Source: CAZJRB01 sp964547995
GTDB lineage: Bacteria > Planctomycetota > Planctomycetia > Pirellulales > Thermoguttaceae
Direction: 5' to 3'
Assembly (NCBI GenBank): GCA_964547995.1
Contig: CAZJRB010000062.1
Coordinates: 1 to 42,339, forward strand
DNA length: 42,339 nt
Part shown: positions 8,705 to 16,089 of the stretch, one piece after another
Layout of the letters: every line of letters starts with the position of its first letter
Numbering within the stretch: the first letter of the stretch is position 1
The notes under the pieces: generated by a model
Databases searched by the model: none
Seen by the model: the letters and a program-made list of their open reading frames with translations, nothing else
Told to the model about the DNA's origin: nothing
Position numbers and translations under genes: made by a program

Positions 8705-10315
8705 ATGTGCGGACCGAGCGACGTGCTGCCGGGGCGGTCGCGGCGATCGTGCTGCTGCCGTTTCGGCATATTGATCGGCATTGTTGGGAGCGTCGTTTGC
8801 GCGGCGGGCGTGGCGGCGGAGTCGCCCAACCTTGATGGCGGGGCCCGAGAACGAGAGGTAATCGCCGCGCAGGGGAAGCTGAAGAAGAATCCAAATGACG
8901 CGTCGGCCGCCGGCGTGCTGGGCCGCTACTACTGTTTCGTCAAGAGGGATTGGGAGGCGGGCCTGCCGCTGCTGGCGCGAAGCGACGATCTCGTGCTGAA
9001 GGGGCCGGCGCAAAGCGATCTGAACAATCCTCGAGAGCCGGACCGCCAATTGGCCCTGGCCGACCAGTGGTGGGACCTGGCGCAGCGGCGGGGAGACGAA
9101 ACGAAGAACAGCATGCTGGATCGGGCCGCCTACTGGTACGTGCAGGCGCTGCCGCGATTGCAGGAGCCCGACAGGTCCCGCGTCCTTGTGCGTTGGGAGG
9201 AATTGCGGGACGCCGGAATCGTGATCGGGCCGCACGAACTCTACGGCAACATGCTGGGCGGCCGGCTCGACGGGCGAGGGCGGCTGGTCAGGAAACACGG
9301 CGGCAGCGGCGGCAGCGAACGGGCGGTCGCCCGGGGGTTGCAGTGGTTGGCCATGCACCAATGCGCCGACGGCGGGTGGAACTTCGATCTTCGCAAGTGT
9401 CCCGGTTGTCTGGGCAAGTGTCCCGATAGCGGAGAAGCGGGCGACGCCCGAATCGCCGCCACCGCGATGGCGTTGTTGCCGTTTCTCGGGGCCGTGCAGA
9501 CCCACAAGACGGGCAAGTACAAGACACAAGTCAACAACGGACTGCGATTCCTTTGCGAGAAGATGAAGACCACTCCCCTAGGCGGTTCGCTATGGGAATC
9601 GGGCGGGCGAGGGCACATGTATTCGCACGGCATGGCGACGATCGCGTTGTGCGAGTGCTACGCGATGACGCGCGACAAGCAACTGCACAAACCCGCGCTG
9701 GAAGCGGTCAACTTCGTCTGCTCGGCCCAGGACCCGATCGGCGGGGGCTGGCGCTACAAACCCCGCGAGAAGGGCGACACCTCCGTCACCGGTTGGCAGA
9801 TCATGGCGTTGAAGACCGGCCACGTGGCCCATCTCCACGTGCCGCCGACGGTCCTCAAGAGGGCGTTCGGCTACCTCGATACCGTGCAAACGGACAACGG
9901 AGCCGCGTACGGTTATCGGGGCCCGGGATCCGGTAGAGCCACGAGTGCCATCGGTCTGCTCTGTCGGATGTATCTCGGCTGGAAGAAGGACAATCCCGCG
10001 CTGCGGCGCGGCGTTCAGCAGATCAGCGATTGGGGCCCCGACCGTGGAAACATGTACTATAACTACTACGCCACCCAGGTCTGTTTCCACTGGCAAGGCG
10101 ATGTCTGGAAGAAGTGGAACGGGCAGATGCGCGATTGGCTGGTCAATTTGCAGGCGAAGGAGAGCCACCCAGCGGGGAGCTGGATGTTGACGGGTAATGA
10201 TTACGGTTTTAAGCGCGGCGGGCGTCTCTACTGCACCGCCCTGGCGACGATGATCCTGGAAACCTACTACCGGTATCTGCCGATCTATCGGGAAGACCCG
10301 ACGGAGGATCAGTAA
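8705..10315 (+). CDS. TPR plus squalene-cyclase-like (prenyltransferase/squalene oxidase) protein
   Basis: This 536-residue protein has an N-terminal hydrophobic segment (FGILIGIVGSVVCAAGVAAE, about 19-38), so it is probably exported or anchored. Residues about 45-170 look like tetratricopeptide helices (LGRYYCFVKRDWEAGLPLL, AAYWYVQALPRL). From about 200 to 520 there are repeated alpha-alpha units with QxxxGGW-type turns: ADGGWNF, LGGSLWES, IGGGWRYKP, GAAYGYRG. These are the repeats of the squalene/oxidosqualene cyclase and prenyltransferase toroid. The cyclase DxDD catalytic motif is not seen, so cyclisation of squalene is unlikely. GGAGG lies 8 bases before the ATG. Similar cyclase-like proteins of unknown role are multi-copy in Planctomycetes. 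It follows the nucleotidyltransferase by 34 bases on the same strand. Confidence 0.8.
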   Translation: MCGPSDVLPGRSRRSCCCRFGILIGIVGSVVCAAGVAAESPNLDGGAREREVIAAQGKLKKNPNDASAAGVLGRYYCFVKRDWEAGLPLLARSDDLVLKGPAQSDLNNPREPDRQLALADQWWDLAQRRGDETKNSMLDRAAYWYVQALPRLQEPDRSRVLVRWEELRDAGIVIGPHELYGNMLGGRLDGRGRLVRKHGGSGGSERAVARGLQWLAMHQCADGGWNFDLRKCPGCLGKCPDSGEAGDARIAATAMALLPFLGAVQTHKTGKYKTQVNNGLRFLCEKMKTTPLGGSLWESGGRGHMYSHGMATIALCECYAMTRDKQLHKPALEAVNFVCSAQDPIGGGWRYKPREKGDTSVTGWQIMALKTGHVAHLHVPPTVLKRAFGYLDTVQTDNGAAYGYRGPGSGRATSAIGLLCRMYLGWKKDNPALRRGVQQISDWGPDRGNMYYNYYATQVCFHWQGDVWKKWNGQMRDWLVNLQAKESHPAGSWMLTGNDYGFKRGGRLYCTALATMILETYYRYLPIYREDPTEDQ

Positions 10316-10398
10316 TTGGCGGGTTTCACGACGGCGGGCAAGCCCGCCCGCTAAACGTCGGGGAGCACGGCCGGGAAACGTAGCATGGCCGAGAAACA

Positions 10399-10875
10399 AT
10401 GAAACCAGAGAAAATGTCGATCGCGGGCGCCGGGCCGGTTATCGCCGGGTTGACGTTTCTCTACGCCGTGGCCATGGGGTTGATCACCCACTTCGGCCCC
10501 CCATGGCTTGTGATCCGGGGTGTGCCGCATGTCTGGTTGGCGGCCGCCGGCGGGCTGTTGATCGCCGTGACGCTCGTGCTGCACGTCGTCTCGGCGCGGA
10601 CCCTTTTGGGCGGCTTCCGCGAAGGGCGGCTGGTCACGACCGGCGTCTACACCGTCTGTCGCAACCCGCTCTACGCATGGTGGATTCTTCTGGGGATTCC
10701 GGGCATCGCGTTTTTGCTTCGCTCGTGGCCGTTTCTGACCGTACCTGTCTTTATGTACGTTGTAACGCGGATCTTTGTGCGCCGCGAGGAAGCCCTTCTC
10801 GAAGGGCAATTCGGCGAGGAATATATTGCGTACAAGCGTCGCGTGAACGCGATCTTCCCGACGCTACGGAAATAG
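10399..10875 (+). CDS. isoprenylcysteine carboxyl methyltransferase (ICMT)/PEMT-like membrane protein
   Basis: This 158-residue protein has about four membrane segments and the C-terminal ICMT/phospholipid-methyltransferase signature: GVYTVCRNPLYAWW near 84-97, a hydrophobic hairpin, then REEALLEGQFGEEYIAYKRRV near 129-149. In this family these elements bind SAM and the substrate at the membrane face. The bacterial substrate is unknown and may be a lipid or a cysteine-containing small molecule. No strong ribosome binding site precedes the ATG. A GC-rich hairpin (GGCGGGC-AA-GCCCGCC type) lies between it and the gene upstream, so it may have its own promoter. A short hairpin follows the stop. 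Confidence 0.85.
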   Translation: MKPEKMSIAGAGPVIAGLTFLYAVAMGLITHFGPPWLVIRGVPHVWLAAAGGLLIAVTLVLHVVSARTLLGGFREGRLVTTGVYTVCRNPLYAWWILLGIPGIAFLLRSWPFLTVPVFMYVVTRIFVRREEALLEGQFGEEYIAYKRRVNAIFPTLRK

Positions 10876-10889
10876 CCGCTTGCGGCTTT
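10874..10889 (+). terminator. short hairpin at stop codon
   Basis: AGCCGC-TT-GCGGCT overlaps the stop codon and is followed by TT. The stem is only 6 pairs, so termination would be weak. The same palindrome with an AA loop recurs at 12056-12069, so it may be a dispersed repeat rather than a dedicated terminator. Confidence 0.35.
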
Positions 10890-10910
10890 GCAACAGGCAA
10901 GCCGTTGATC

Positions 10911-10940
10911 TTGACTCGCCCGGCGGATTTTCTCTACACT
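10911..10940 (+). promoter_or_regulatory. sigma70-like promoter
   Basis: TTGACT (10911-10916) and TACACT (10935-10940) are separated by 18 bases. They match the -35 consensus at 5 of 6 positions and the -10 at 4 of 6. Transcription would begin near 10947, just before the phosphohexomutase-like gene. This argues for the ATG at 10966 rather than the TTG at 10948. Confidence 0.55.
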
Positions 10941-10965
10941 ACTGCGTTTGCAGCGTGTCGAGAAA

Positions 10966-12339
10966 ATGGAAGTTCGAGAGCAACGCGACTATTTGTGTCC
11001 CGGCGAGCAGTCGCCGATCTCGCGGTCGGTGCATCTTGGCCGGCTGGCCCGATTTTATCCGGCGTGCCGGCAGTGCCCGCAGCGCGACGATACCGGTTCG
11101 CTCTCAACGCGGCAGGTCGAGCGGCTTGTTGAAGCGCAGCTTCGCGGCGGGTCGAAGCCGCTGTTCGGCGACGAAGGGGCAGGGGGGGTCTATCTCAACG
11201 ATTTCGGGCCGGACGCGGCAAGGGAAATGGCGGCCGCGCTGGGGATCCTCTTGCAGACGAAAAGCCCCCGCACTGCGTGCGAGGGTTCTGCATCTGAACA
11301 CCCCATTTTTTCTGCGAGTCGCGGAGAACCCCCGCACGCAGTGCGGGGGCTTTCAGTAGAACACGTCGCGCACGACGCTGCGGATTGCGAAAACGCGTAT
11401 GAACCGCTCGCGACGGAGCCGGTCGTTGTCATCGCGGGTGATGGCCGTCCGTCCGCCGGCGAGCTGGTGGCGGCCGTGTGCGAGGGACTCCGCTGGGCCG
11501 GGTGCCACGTGGTCGACATCGGCCCGGCCAGCTCCGCGTGCCTGGGCTTTGCGATCGACCACCTGCAGACCGCCGGTGGCGTGTTCGTCGGCAATCCCGG
11601 CTGCGAAGTGCAGACCGTCGGGCTGAAATTCTTCGGCGGTTCGGGGCCGCTCAGCGGGGGCGGGCCGCTCGATCAGCTCAGGGAGATTTACGACGCCGGT
11701 CCCGATCGACCGACCAGGACGTACGGCTCGCTGCGGCGGTTCCAGGCCGAAGGGCCTTATCTGGCCGTCGCGGCTGAATCCTACCATGCCCTGCGCCCGT
11801 TGCGGTTCGTGCTCGACTCGGCGTGCCGGCCGCTGGCCGGTTATCTGCAAAAACTGACCAAGCCGGTGGCATGTGAAATCTTCCCCCGGCGGACAACGCG
11901 GGATCGCTTCTCCGAGCAGGTTGTCGACGACGCGGCCCATTTTGGAGTTCGCGTCGACGGCGACGGCGAGCGGTGCGAGGTGTTCGATGAACGGGGCCGC
12001 CGTGTTTCGGCCGGGCGGATGTTGGTGTTGCTTGCGCGGCATTTGCGATTTGCGAAGCCGCAAGCGGCTGTCGTTGTTGAAGATGATACTTTGCCGGCGC
12101 TGGTTCGGGCCATCGGCGATCCGGTGGTGCTGAGCGATGCCCGGCGTTCGGAGATGGCATCGGCGATGCGTGTACACAAGGCCATCATTGGCGGCGGCCC
12201 GAGCGGGCGGTTCTGGCACGTCGACCACGGCCCGCCGTTGCCCGACGCCCTCGGCACCGTCACGGCCTTGTTGGAAATTCTAAGCCGCAGCGACCGCCCG
12301 CTGTCCGAGGTCCTCGACCGCGAGGCGGCCGCGGGCTGA
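10966..12339 (+). CDS. degenerate phosphohexomutase-like protein with N-terminal Cys/His domain
   Basis: This protein has 457 residues. Residues 1-44 carry C11, H23, C34 and C37 in a small domain (SPISRSVHLGRLARFYPACRQC) that could bind zinc. From about 65 on it follows the phosphoglucomutase/phosphomannomutase plan: KPLFGDEGAGGV, then AGDGRPSAGE, a phosphoserine-loop position reading VGNPGCEVQTVGLKFFG (about 207-225), a metal loop DGDGER (331-336) and a sugar loop GGGPSG (409-414). The family normally has TASHNP, DGDGDR and GGExSG. The catalytic serine and histidine are missing, one metal aspartate is glutamate, and the sugar-loop glutamate is glycine. It is therefore probably not a working mutase and may be a binding or regulatory paralogue. 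Residues about 99-130 are encoded by an inserted hairpin repeat. Confidence 0.8.
   Translation: MEVREQRDYLCPGEQSPISRSVHLGRLARFYPACRQCPQRDDTGSLSTRQVERLVEAQLRGGSKPLFGDEGAGGVYLNDFGPDAAREMAAALGILLQTKSPRTACEGSASEHPIFSASRGEPPHAVRGLSVEHVAHDAADCENAYEPLATEPVVVIAGDGRPSAGELVAAVCEGLRWAGCHVVDIGPASSACLGFAIDHLQTAGGVFVGNPGCEVQTVGLKFFGGSGPLSGGGPLDQLREIYDAGPDRPTRTYGSLRRFQAEGPYLAVAAESYHALRPLRFVLDSACRPLAGYLQKLTKPVACEIFPRRTTRDRFSEQVVDDAAHFGVRVDGDGERCEVFDERGRRVSAGRMLVLLARHLRFAKPQAAVVVEDDTLPALVRAIGDPVVLSDARRSEMASAMRVHKAIIGGGPSGRFWHVDHGPPLPDALGTVTALLEILSRSDRPLSEVLDREAAAG
11261..11353. repeat. paired hairpin repeat inside a coding sequence
   Basis: Two inverted arms of about 29 bases (11261-11290 and 11325-11353) enclose a spacer of about 34 bases. 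The right arm is itself a perfect hairpin, CCCCCGCAC-GCA-GTGCGGGGG. The left arm is the same with one mismatch. The element is read in frame as part of the phosphohexomutase-like gene and adds about 31 residues ahead of the AGDGRPSAGE segment. A related hairpin lies at 42226-42246. Confidence 0.75.
12056..12069. repeat. short palindrome AGCCGC-AA-GCGGCT
   Basis: A 6-pair stem with an AA loop lies within the phosphohexomutase-like coding sequence. It has the same stem as the palindrome at 10874-10887, which has a TT loop. It may be chance in GC-rich coding DNA or another small repeat copy. Confidence 0.3.
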
Positions 12340-12437
12340 GATGCCGAATCTCCCCTTGCAATCTCCCCACTGGCCAGCAACAATGATTGATGCGCTTGAC
12401 GCGCCGGGTCTTGGCCGATCGCCGGGTGGCACGGTGG

Positions 12438-12502
12438 CACGGGCTGCTCGTCAGCCCGTGTCGGTGGGACACCAGTCGGCACGGGCAGACAAGCTGCCCG
12501 TG
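12438..12502. repeat. two related hairpins (CACGGGC family)
   Basis: Hairpin 1 at 12438-12460 is CACGGGCTG-CTCGT-CAGCCCGTG. Hairpin 2 at 12480-12502 is CACGGGCAG-ACAAG-CTGCCCGTG. Both have 9-pair stems and 5-base loops. The innermost pair is T-A in one and A-T in the other, a compensatory change. They lie between the phosphohexomutase-like gene and the aminotransferase. Confidence 0.65.
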
Positions 12503-12534
12503 ACACCCGAGCGTAGCCGGGCCGGAGTTCGGTT

Positions 12535-12557
12535 GAATATCGAATAGAATATCGAAT
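12535..12557. repeat. two direct copies of GAATATCGAAT
   Basis: The 11-mer occurs at 12535-12545 and 12547-12557, about 45 bases before the aminotransferase start. The same 11-mer occurs in both orientations in the convergent gap at 37093-37164. Confidence 0.5.
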
Positions 12558-12600
12558 GGAGAATTACGAATCACGAAGTAGGAGTGAGAAAGAGGACCCC

Positions 12601-13713
12601 ATGCCCCACCACTGGCTCGCCGAGCGGATGCAGTGTTTCGACGCCTCGGGTATCCGGAAGGTGTTCGACCTGGCCGCGAAGATGACCGACCCGATCGATC
12701 TTTCGATTGGGCAGCCCGATTTCGACGTTCCGCCCGAAGTCCGCCGGGCGGCGATCGACGCGATCGAGAGCAGGAAAAACGGCTACGCCCTGACGCAGGG
12801 GATGCCTGTGCTGCGGGAGAAGCTTCAGAAGCGAATCGACCGGCAGTACGGCCACGACGACCGCGAGGTGTTCGTTACCTGCGGCACGAGCGGCGGGCTG
12901 ATGCTGGCGATGCTGGCGGTGGTCGATCCGGGCGACGAGGTGATCGTGTTCGATCCGTACTTCGTGATGTACGATGCGTTGGCGGGCGTGGCCGGCGGCC
13001 GGATCGTCTACGTCGAAACGTATCCCGACTTCCGCATCGACCTGGACCGCGTGGCCGACGCGATCACGCCGAAGACGAAGGCGATCTGCTTCAACAGTCC
13101 CGCCAATCCGACCGGTGCGGTTGCCGGCCGCGAAGAGGTGGAGGGCATCGCCCGTCTGGCGGCCGAGCACAACATCCTCCTGCTGAGCGACGAGATCTAT
13201 CGGGACTTCTGCTACGAGGGGCCACTGGTTTCGCCGGCCGAGTTCAACCCGCGGACGCTGGTGCTCGACGGTTTCAGCAAGAGCCACGGGATGCCGGGCT
13301 GGCGGCTGGGGTTCGCCCACGGGCCTTCGGCGATCATCGAGGAGATGATCAAGCTCCAGCAGTACAGTTTCGTGTGTGCCCCGCACCCGATGCAGTGGGC
13401 CGGAGCGGTGGCGATGGATATCGATACGAGCGGGCACGTGGCCGCCTATCGCCGCAAGCGGGACATGATCGTCGAGGGGCTGGCCGGGAGGTTCGAGGTC
13501 GTCGAACCCGGTGGGGCTTTCTATGTTTTTCCCAAAACACCCTGGGGCACCGGCATGGAGTTTGTCGAGAAGGCGATCGAGAACAATGTATTGATCATCC
13601 CGGGCAGCGTTTTCAGCCACCGCGACACCCATTTCCGCATTTCCTACGCGGCAGAGGATGCGGTGATCGAGCGGGGGATCGAGATCCTGCGGAAGATCGC
13701 GGTTCGGGGGTGA
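12601..13713 (+). CDS. PLP-dependent class I/II aminotransferase (fold type I)
   Basis: This protein has 370 residues from the ATG at 12601, which has GAGGA 5-9 bases upstream. The open frame extends to 12556, but the extra 15 residues are not family-like. Fold type I aminotransferase hallmarks are intact: NSPANPTG with N169, SDEIY with D197 contacting the pyridine nitrogen, and the Schiff-base lysine K227 in FSKSHGMPGWRLGF, with the downstream C-terminal region SHRDTHFRISYA carrying the carboxylate-binding arginine. It most resembles the aspartate aminotransferase I-gamma branch. The amino donor and acceptor cannot be told from sequence. It should be cytoplasmic and soluble. A strong hairpin 16 bases after the stop suggests it is transcribed alone. 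Confidence 0.9.
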   Translation: MPHHWLAERMQCFDASGIRKVFDLAAKMTDPIDLSIGQPDFDVPPEVRRAAIDAIESRKNGYALTQGMPVLREKLQKRIDRQYGHDDREVFVTCGTSGGLMLAMLAVVDPGDEVIVFDPYFVMYDALAGVAGGRIVYVETYPDFRIDLDRVADAITPKTKAICFNSPANPTGAVAGREEVEGIARLAAEHNILLLSDEIYRDFCYEGPLVSPAEFNPRTLVLDGFSKSHGMPGWRLGFAHGPSAIIEEMIKLQQYSFVCAPHPMQWAGAVAMDIDTSGHVAAYRRKRDMIVEGLAGRFEVVEPGGAFYVFPKTPWGTGMEFVEKAIENNVLIIPGSVFSHRDTHFRISYAAEDAVIERGIEILRKIAVRG

Positions 13714-13729
13714 AATTGGCACTTGCCAA

Positions 13730-13749
13730 CCGCGCTCTGGCGAGCGCGG
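13730..13749 (+). terminator. GC hairpin terminator after aminotransferase
   Basis: CCGCGCTC-TGGC-GAGCGCGG forms a perfect 8-pair stem with a 4-base loop, 16 bases after the stop codon. TTTT appears 5 bases later. It could equally be a dispersed repeat acting as a terminator. Confidence 0.55.
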
Positions 13750-13826
13750 CTGCCGTTTTGAGACAAGCGGAGCCCCGGGGCGCGACCAACTGGGGCACTG
13801 TTCCGCTTTGACCCCGCTACCGCTTG

Positions 13827-13986
13827 CCGCGACCGGGGAGGCGGTGACTTTTTGGCGTTTGACACGTTCCGTCTGTAGGGAACGCCCTCTGTGGCGTTCC
13901 GGGAAGCAGCAACGAGCGTGTTTTCCGGGTTTCGGAACGCCACAGAGGGCGTTCCCTACAAAAAGTCACAGCCTCACCGGTCGCGG
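13827..13986. repeat. nested inverted-repeat element
   Basis: The outer 28-base arms (13827-13854 and 13959-13986) match with 2 differences. The inner 28-base arms (13874-13901 and 13933-13960) are perfect inverted copies around a 31-base spacer. Each inner arm holds its own hairpin, GGAACGCC-CTCTGT-GGCGTTCC. The inner unit recurs unchanged at 35285-35312, and a variant is tandemly repeated at 35342-35475. No transposase is present. It looks like a non-autonomous REP/MITE-type element. Confidence 0.8.
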
Positions 13987-14030
13987 CTTTATGATCGAAA
14001 TGCCGAGATTGTTCTTGAGCAATCCCAAAG

Positions 14031-14065
14031 AAAGCCCGGCGTCGGCGGGACCGAGGCCGGGCTTT
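14031..14065 (-). terminator. clpX terminator
   Basis: On the minus strand AAAGCCCGGC, a 15-base loop and GCCGGGCTTT form a perfect 10-pair stem, followed by CTTTGGG. It lies about 50 bases past the clpX stop codon. The A-rich left flank could let it also act on plus-strand transcripts. Confidence 0.7.
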
Positions 14066-14117
14066 ACGTCGTTCCGGGAGGGAAACTAAACAAAGTGTGG
14101 TGAGCAAGCGACTCCGT

Positions 14118-15404
14118 TCAGGCGCTTTTGTGTTTTGGTTCGGGCAAGGGGAAGGGTTCCTCGCGTCCGAAGACGACATCCTCCGTGATCAGGTACTCGA
14201 TGGTTCCGGTTTGGTCCGGCAGCTCGAACATGATATCGAGCATGACGTCTTCGATGATCGACCGCAGCGCCCTGGCGCCGGTATTTTTCTCCATGGCGCG
14301 TTTCGCGATCGCCCGCAGGGCTTCGTCGGTGAAGTCCAACTTGGCGTCTTCCATGCTGAATAGAGCCTGGTACTGTTTGACCAGGGCATTTTTCGGTTCG
14401 CAGAGGACCTTGACCAGCGCGTCCTGGTCGAGCGGGCTTAGCGAACAAACGACGGGCATCCGGCCGACCAGTTCGGGAATAAGGCCGAATTCGAGGATGT
14501 CGTCGCTGGTGGCCTGCTCGAGCAGCTCACCGATCTGGTGTTCGTCGGGTACGGTCTGCTCCTGGCTGAATCCGATGGATCGTTTTCCGAGCCGTTTTCC
14601 GACGATGTCGTCCAGCCCGACGAACGTTCCGCCGCAGATGAAGAGGATTCTGGAGGTGTCGATTTGTATGTACTGCTGCTCGGGATGTTTTCTTCCGCCT
14701 TGGGGCGGGACGTTGGCGACGGTGCCTTCGAGCATCTTCAACAGGGCCTGCTGTACGCCTTCGCCGGAGACATCGCGGGTGATGGAGACGTTCTGGCTGG
14801 TCTTTCCGATTTTGTCGATTTCGTCGATGTAGAGGACCCCGCGCTGGGCGGCTTCGATGTCGAAGTCGGCGGCGTGGAGCAGCTTGAGCAACAGGTTCTC
14901 GACGTCCTCGCCCACGTAGCCGGCCTCGGTCAGCGTCGTCGCATCGCCGATGGCAAAGGGGACGTCGAGGATTCGGGCGAGGGTTTGGGCGAGCAGGGTC
15001 TTGCCGGAGCCGGTCGGGCCGATCATCAAGATGTTCGATTTGTCGATCTCGACGTCCGCTTCGATAGCCCCGTGCATGAGGCGTTTGTAGTGGCTGTGGA
15101 CGGCCACGGCGAGGACTTTCTTGGCCTGGTTCTGGCCGATGACGTACTGGTCGAGTTGCTCGACGATTTGGCGTGGGGTGGGTACTTTTGTGAAGATCTG
15201 TTTACTGCTGCCGCGGCGACGGCGTTCCTGTTCGAGAATCGACTGGCACAGATCGATGCACTCGCCGCAGATGTAGACGTCGCTGGGGCCTTCCACCAGG
15301 GGTCCAACGTCGCGGTAGCTCTTTCGGCAGAAGGAGCAGAAGGCGTTTTTTTTGGAGGTTCCGCCGCCTCGGCGCCCTGAGTTGAAGTCTCTGCCTGAAG
15401 GCAT
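14118..15404 (-). CDS. clpX: ATP-dependent Clp protease ATP-binding subunit ClpX
   Basis: This 428-residue protein is a full-length match to ClpX, the AAA+ unfoldase that feeds tagged substrates to ClpP in the cytoplasm. An N-terminal zinc-binding domain has C23/C26 and C46/C49. Walker A is GPTGSGKT near 128-135, Walker B with the YIDEIDKI stretch follows, and the pore and sensor region includes LLKMLEGTVANVPPQGG. The C-terminal sensor-2 region contains TGARALRSIIEDVMLDIMFELPD. AAGGA lies 7 bases before the ATG. clpP is not adjacent in this window. The only neighbour on the same strand is the small membrane protein 142 bases upstream. A strong terminator follows. Confidence 0.97.
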   Translation of the reverse strand: MPSGRDFNSGRRGGGTSKKNAFCSFCRKSYRDVGPLVEGPSDVYICGECIDLCQSILEQERRRRGSSKQIFTKVPTPRQIVEQLDQYVIGQNQAKKVLAVAVHSHYKRLMHGAIEADVEIDKSNILMIGPTGSGKTLLAQTLARILDVPFAIGDATTLTEAGYVGEDVENLLLKLLHAADFDIEAAQRGVLYIDEIDKIGKTSQNVSITRDVSGEGVQQALLKMLEGTVANVPPQGGRKHPEQQYIQIDTSRILFICGGTFVGLDDIVGKRLGKRSIGFSQEQTVPDEHQIGELLEQATSDDILEFGLIPELVGRMPVVCSLSPLDQDALVKVLCEPKNALVKQYQALFSMEDAKLDFTDEALRAIAKRAMEKNTGARALRSIIEDVMLDIMFELPDQTGTIEYLITEDVVFGREEPFPLPEPKHKSA

Positions 15405-15546
15405 GCCAGTTCCTTTTTGCGTCTGCCTGGTGTGAAACGATGTTGTTTTTACGACTCGACAGCGCTGAAGGTTTGCGGATTACGACGCCTTCGAACCGGT
15501 TCTTTCGTCAGAATCGCACCAACCGACGGGTTCCGGTCGGTTGATG

Positions 15547-15822
15547 TCATTCGTCGTAACCCGTTTCCCCGTTACCGTTTAACTCGTCTTGTAGTTGAGC
15601 CGCCAACGTAGTTCTTATTGTTCGGAATTCTTCGTCGCTAAGCTCACCCCGGGAATGTAAATCGCGGAATTTTGACATCAATTCACTGGCTTCCGGTTCG
15701 TGTTGTGCGGGCGCTTTGCGGAGTTTGTCGGTCACGTAAAACACCACGGCCAGCCCCGCAGCCAAAACAGCGATCCAAATCACCAATTGTTCGGCGCCGG
15801 CGTCCAGCAATCGGTCGATCAT
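15547..15822 (-). CDS. small membrane protein with SHOCT-like C-terminus
   Basis: This 91-residue protein has one transmembrane segment at about 13-31 (LVIWIAVLAAGLAVVFYV) and a soluble tail with ELMSKFRDLHSRGELSDEEFRTIRTTL, which has the look of the short SHOCT-type helical motif (L..LhxxGxIoxEEFxxxK). Such tails are common on small membrane proteins of unknown function and may mediate oligomerisation. It is upstream of clpX on the same strand, but a 142-base gap makes co-transcription uncertain. Confidence 0.75.
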   Translation of the reverse strand: MIDRLLDAGAEQLVIWIAVLAAGLAVVFYVTDKLRKAPAQHEPEASELMSKFRDLHSRGELSDEEFRTIRTTLAAQLQDELNGNGETGYDE

Positions 15823-16089
15823 GTTGTCGGTCGTTTATGCCGAAATTACCCAAGCAACATTATCAGACTTACCTGCCCTCAATCACCTGGATCCTCATTA
15901 GATTATGCACATCCCGGTGGTCTGAGTCCAGGAGCAATGGGCGCCGAGGCCCTCGGAGCGGACGGTTTTACCACCAGACAGAGGGGTGTCGGATTGACAG
16001 CCGCCCACCGATACCTTACCTTGGTGACCGATTCGATGAGGTTTCTGAGCGAATCGCCAGTCACTCGATCATCTCTCGGGAGTGTTCCG

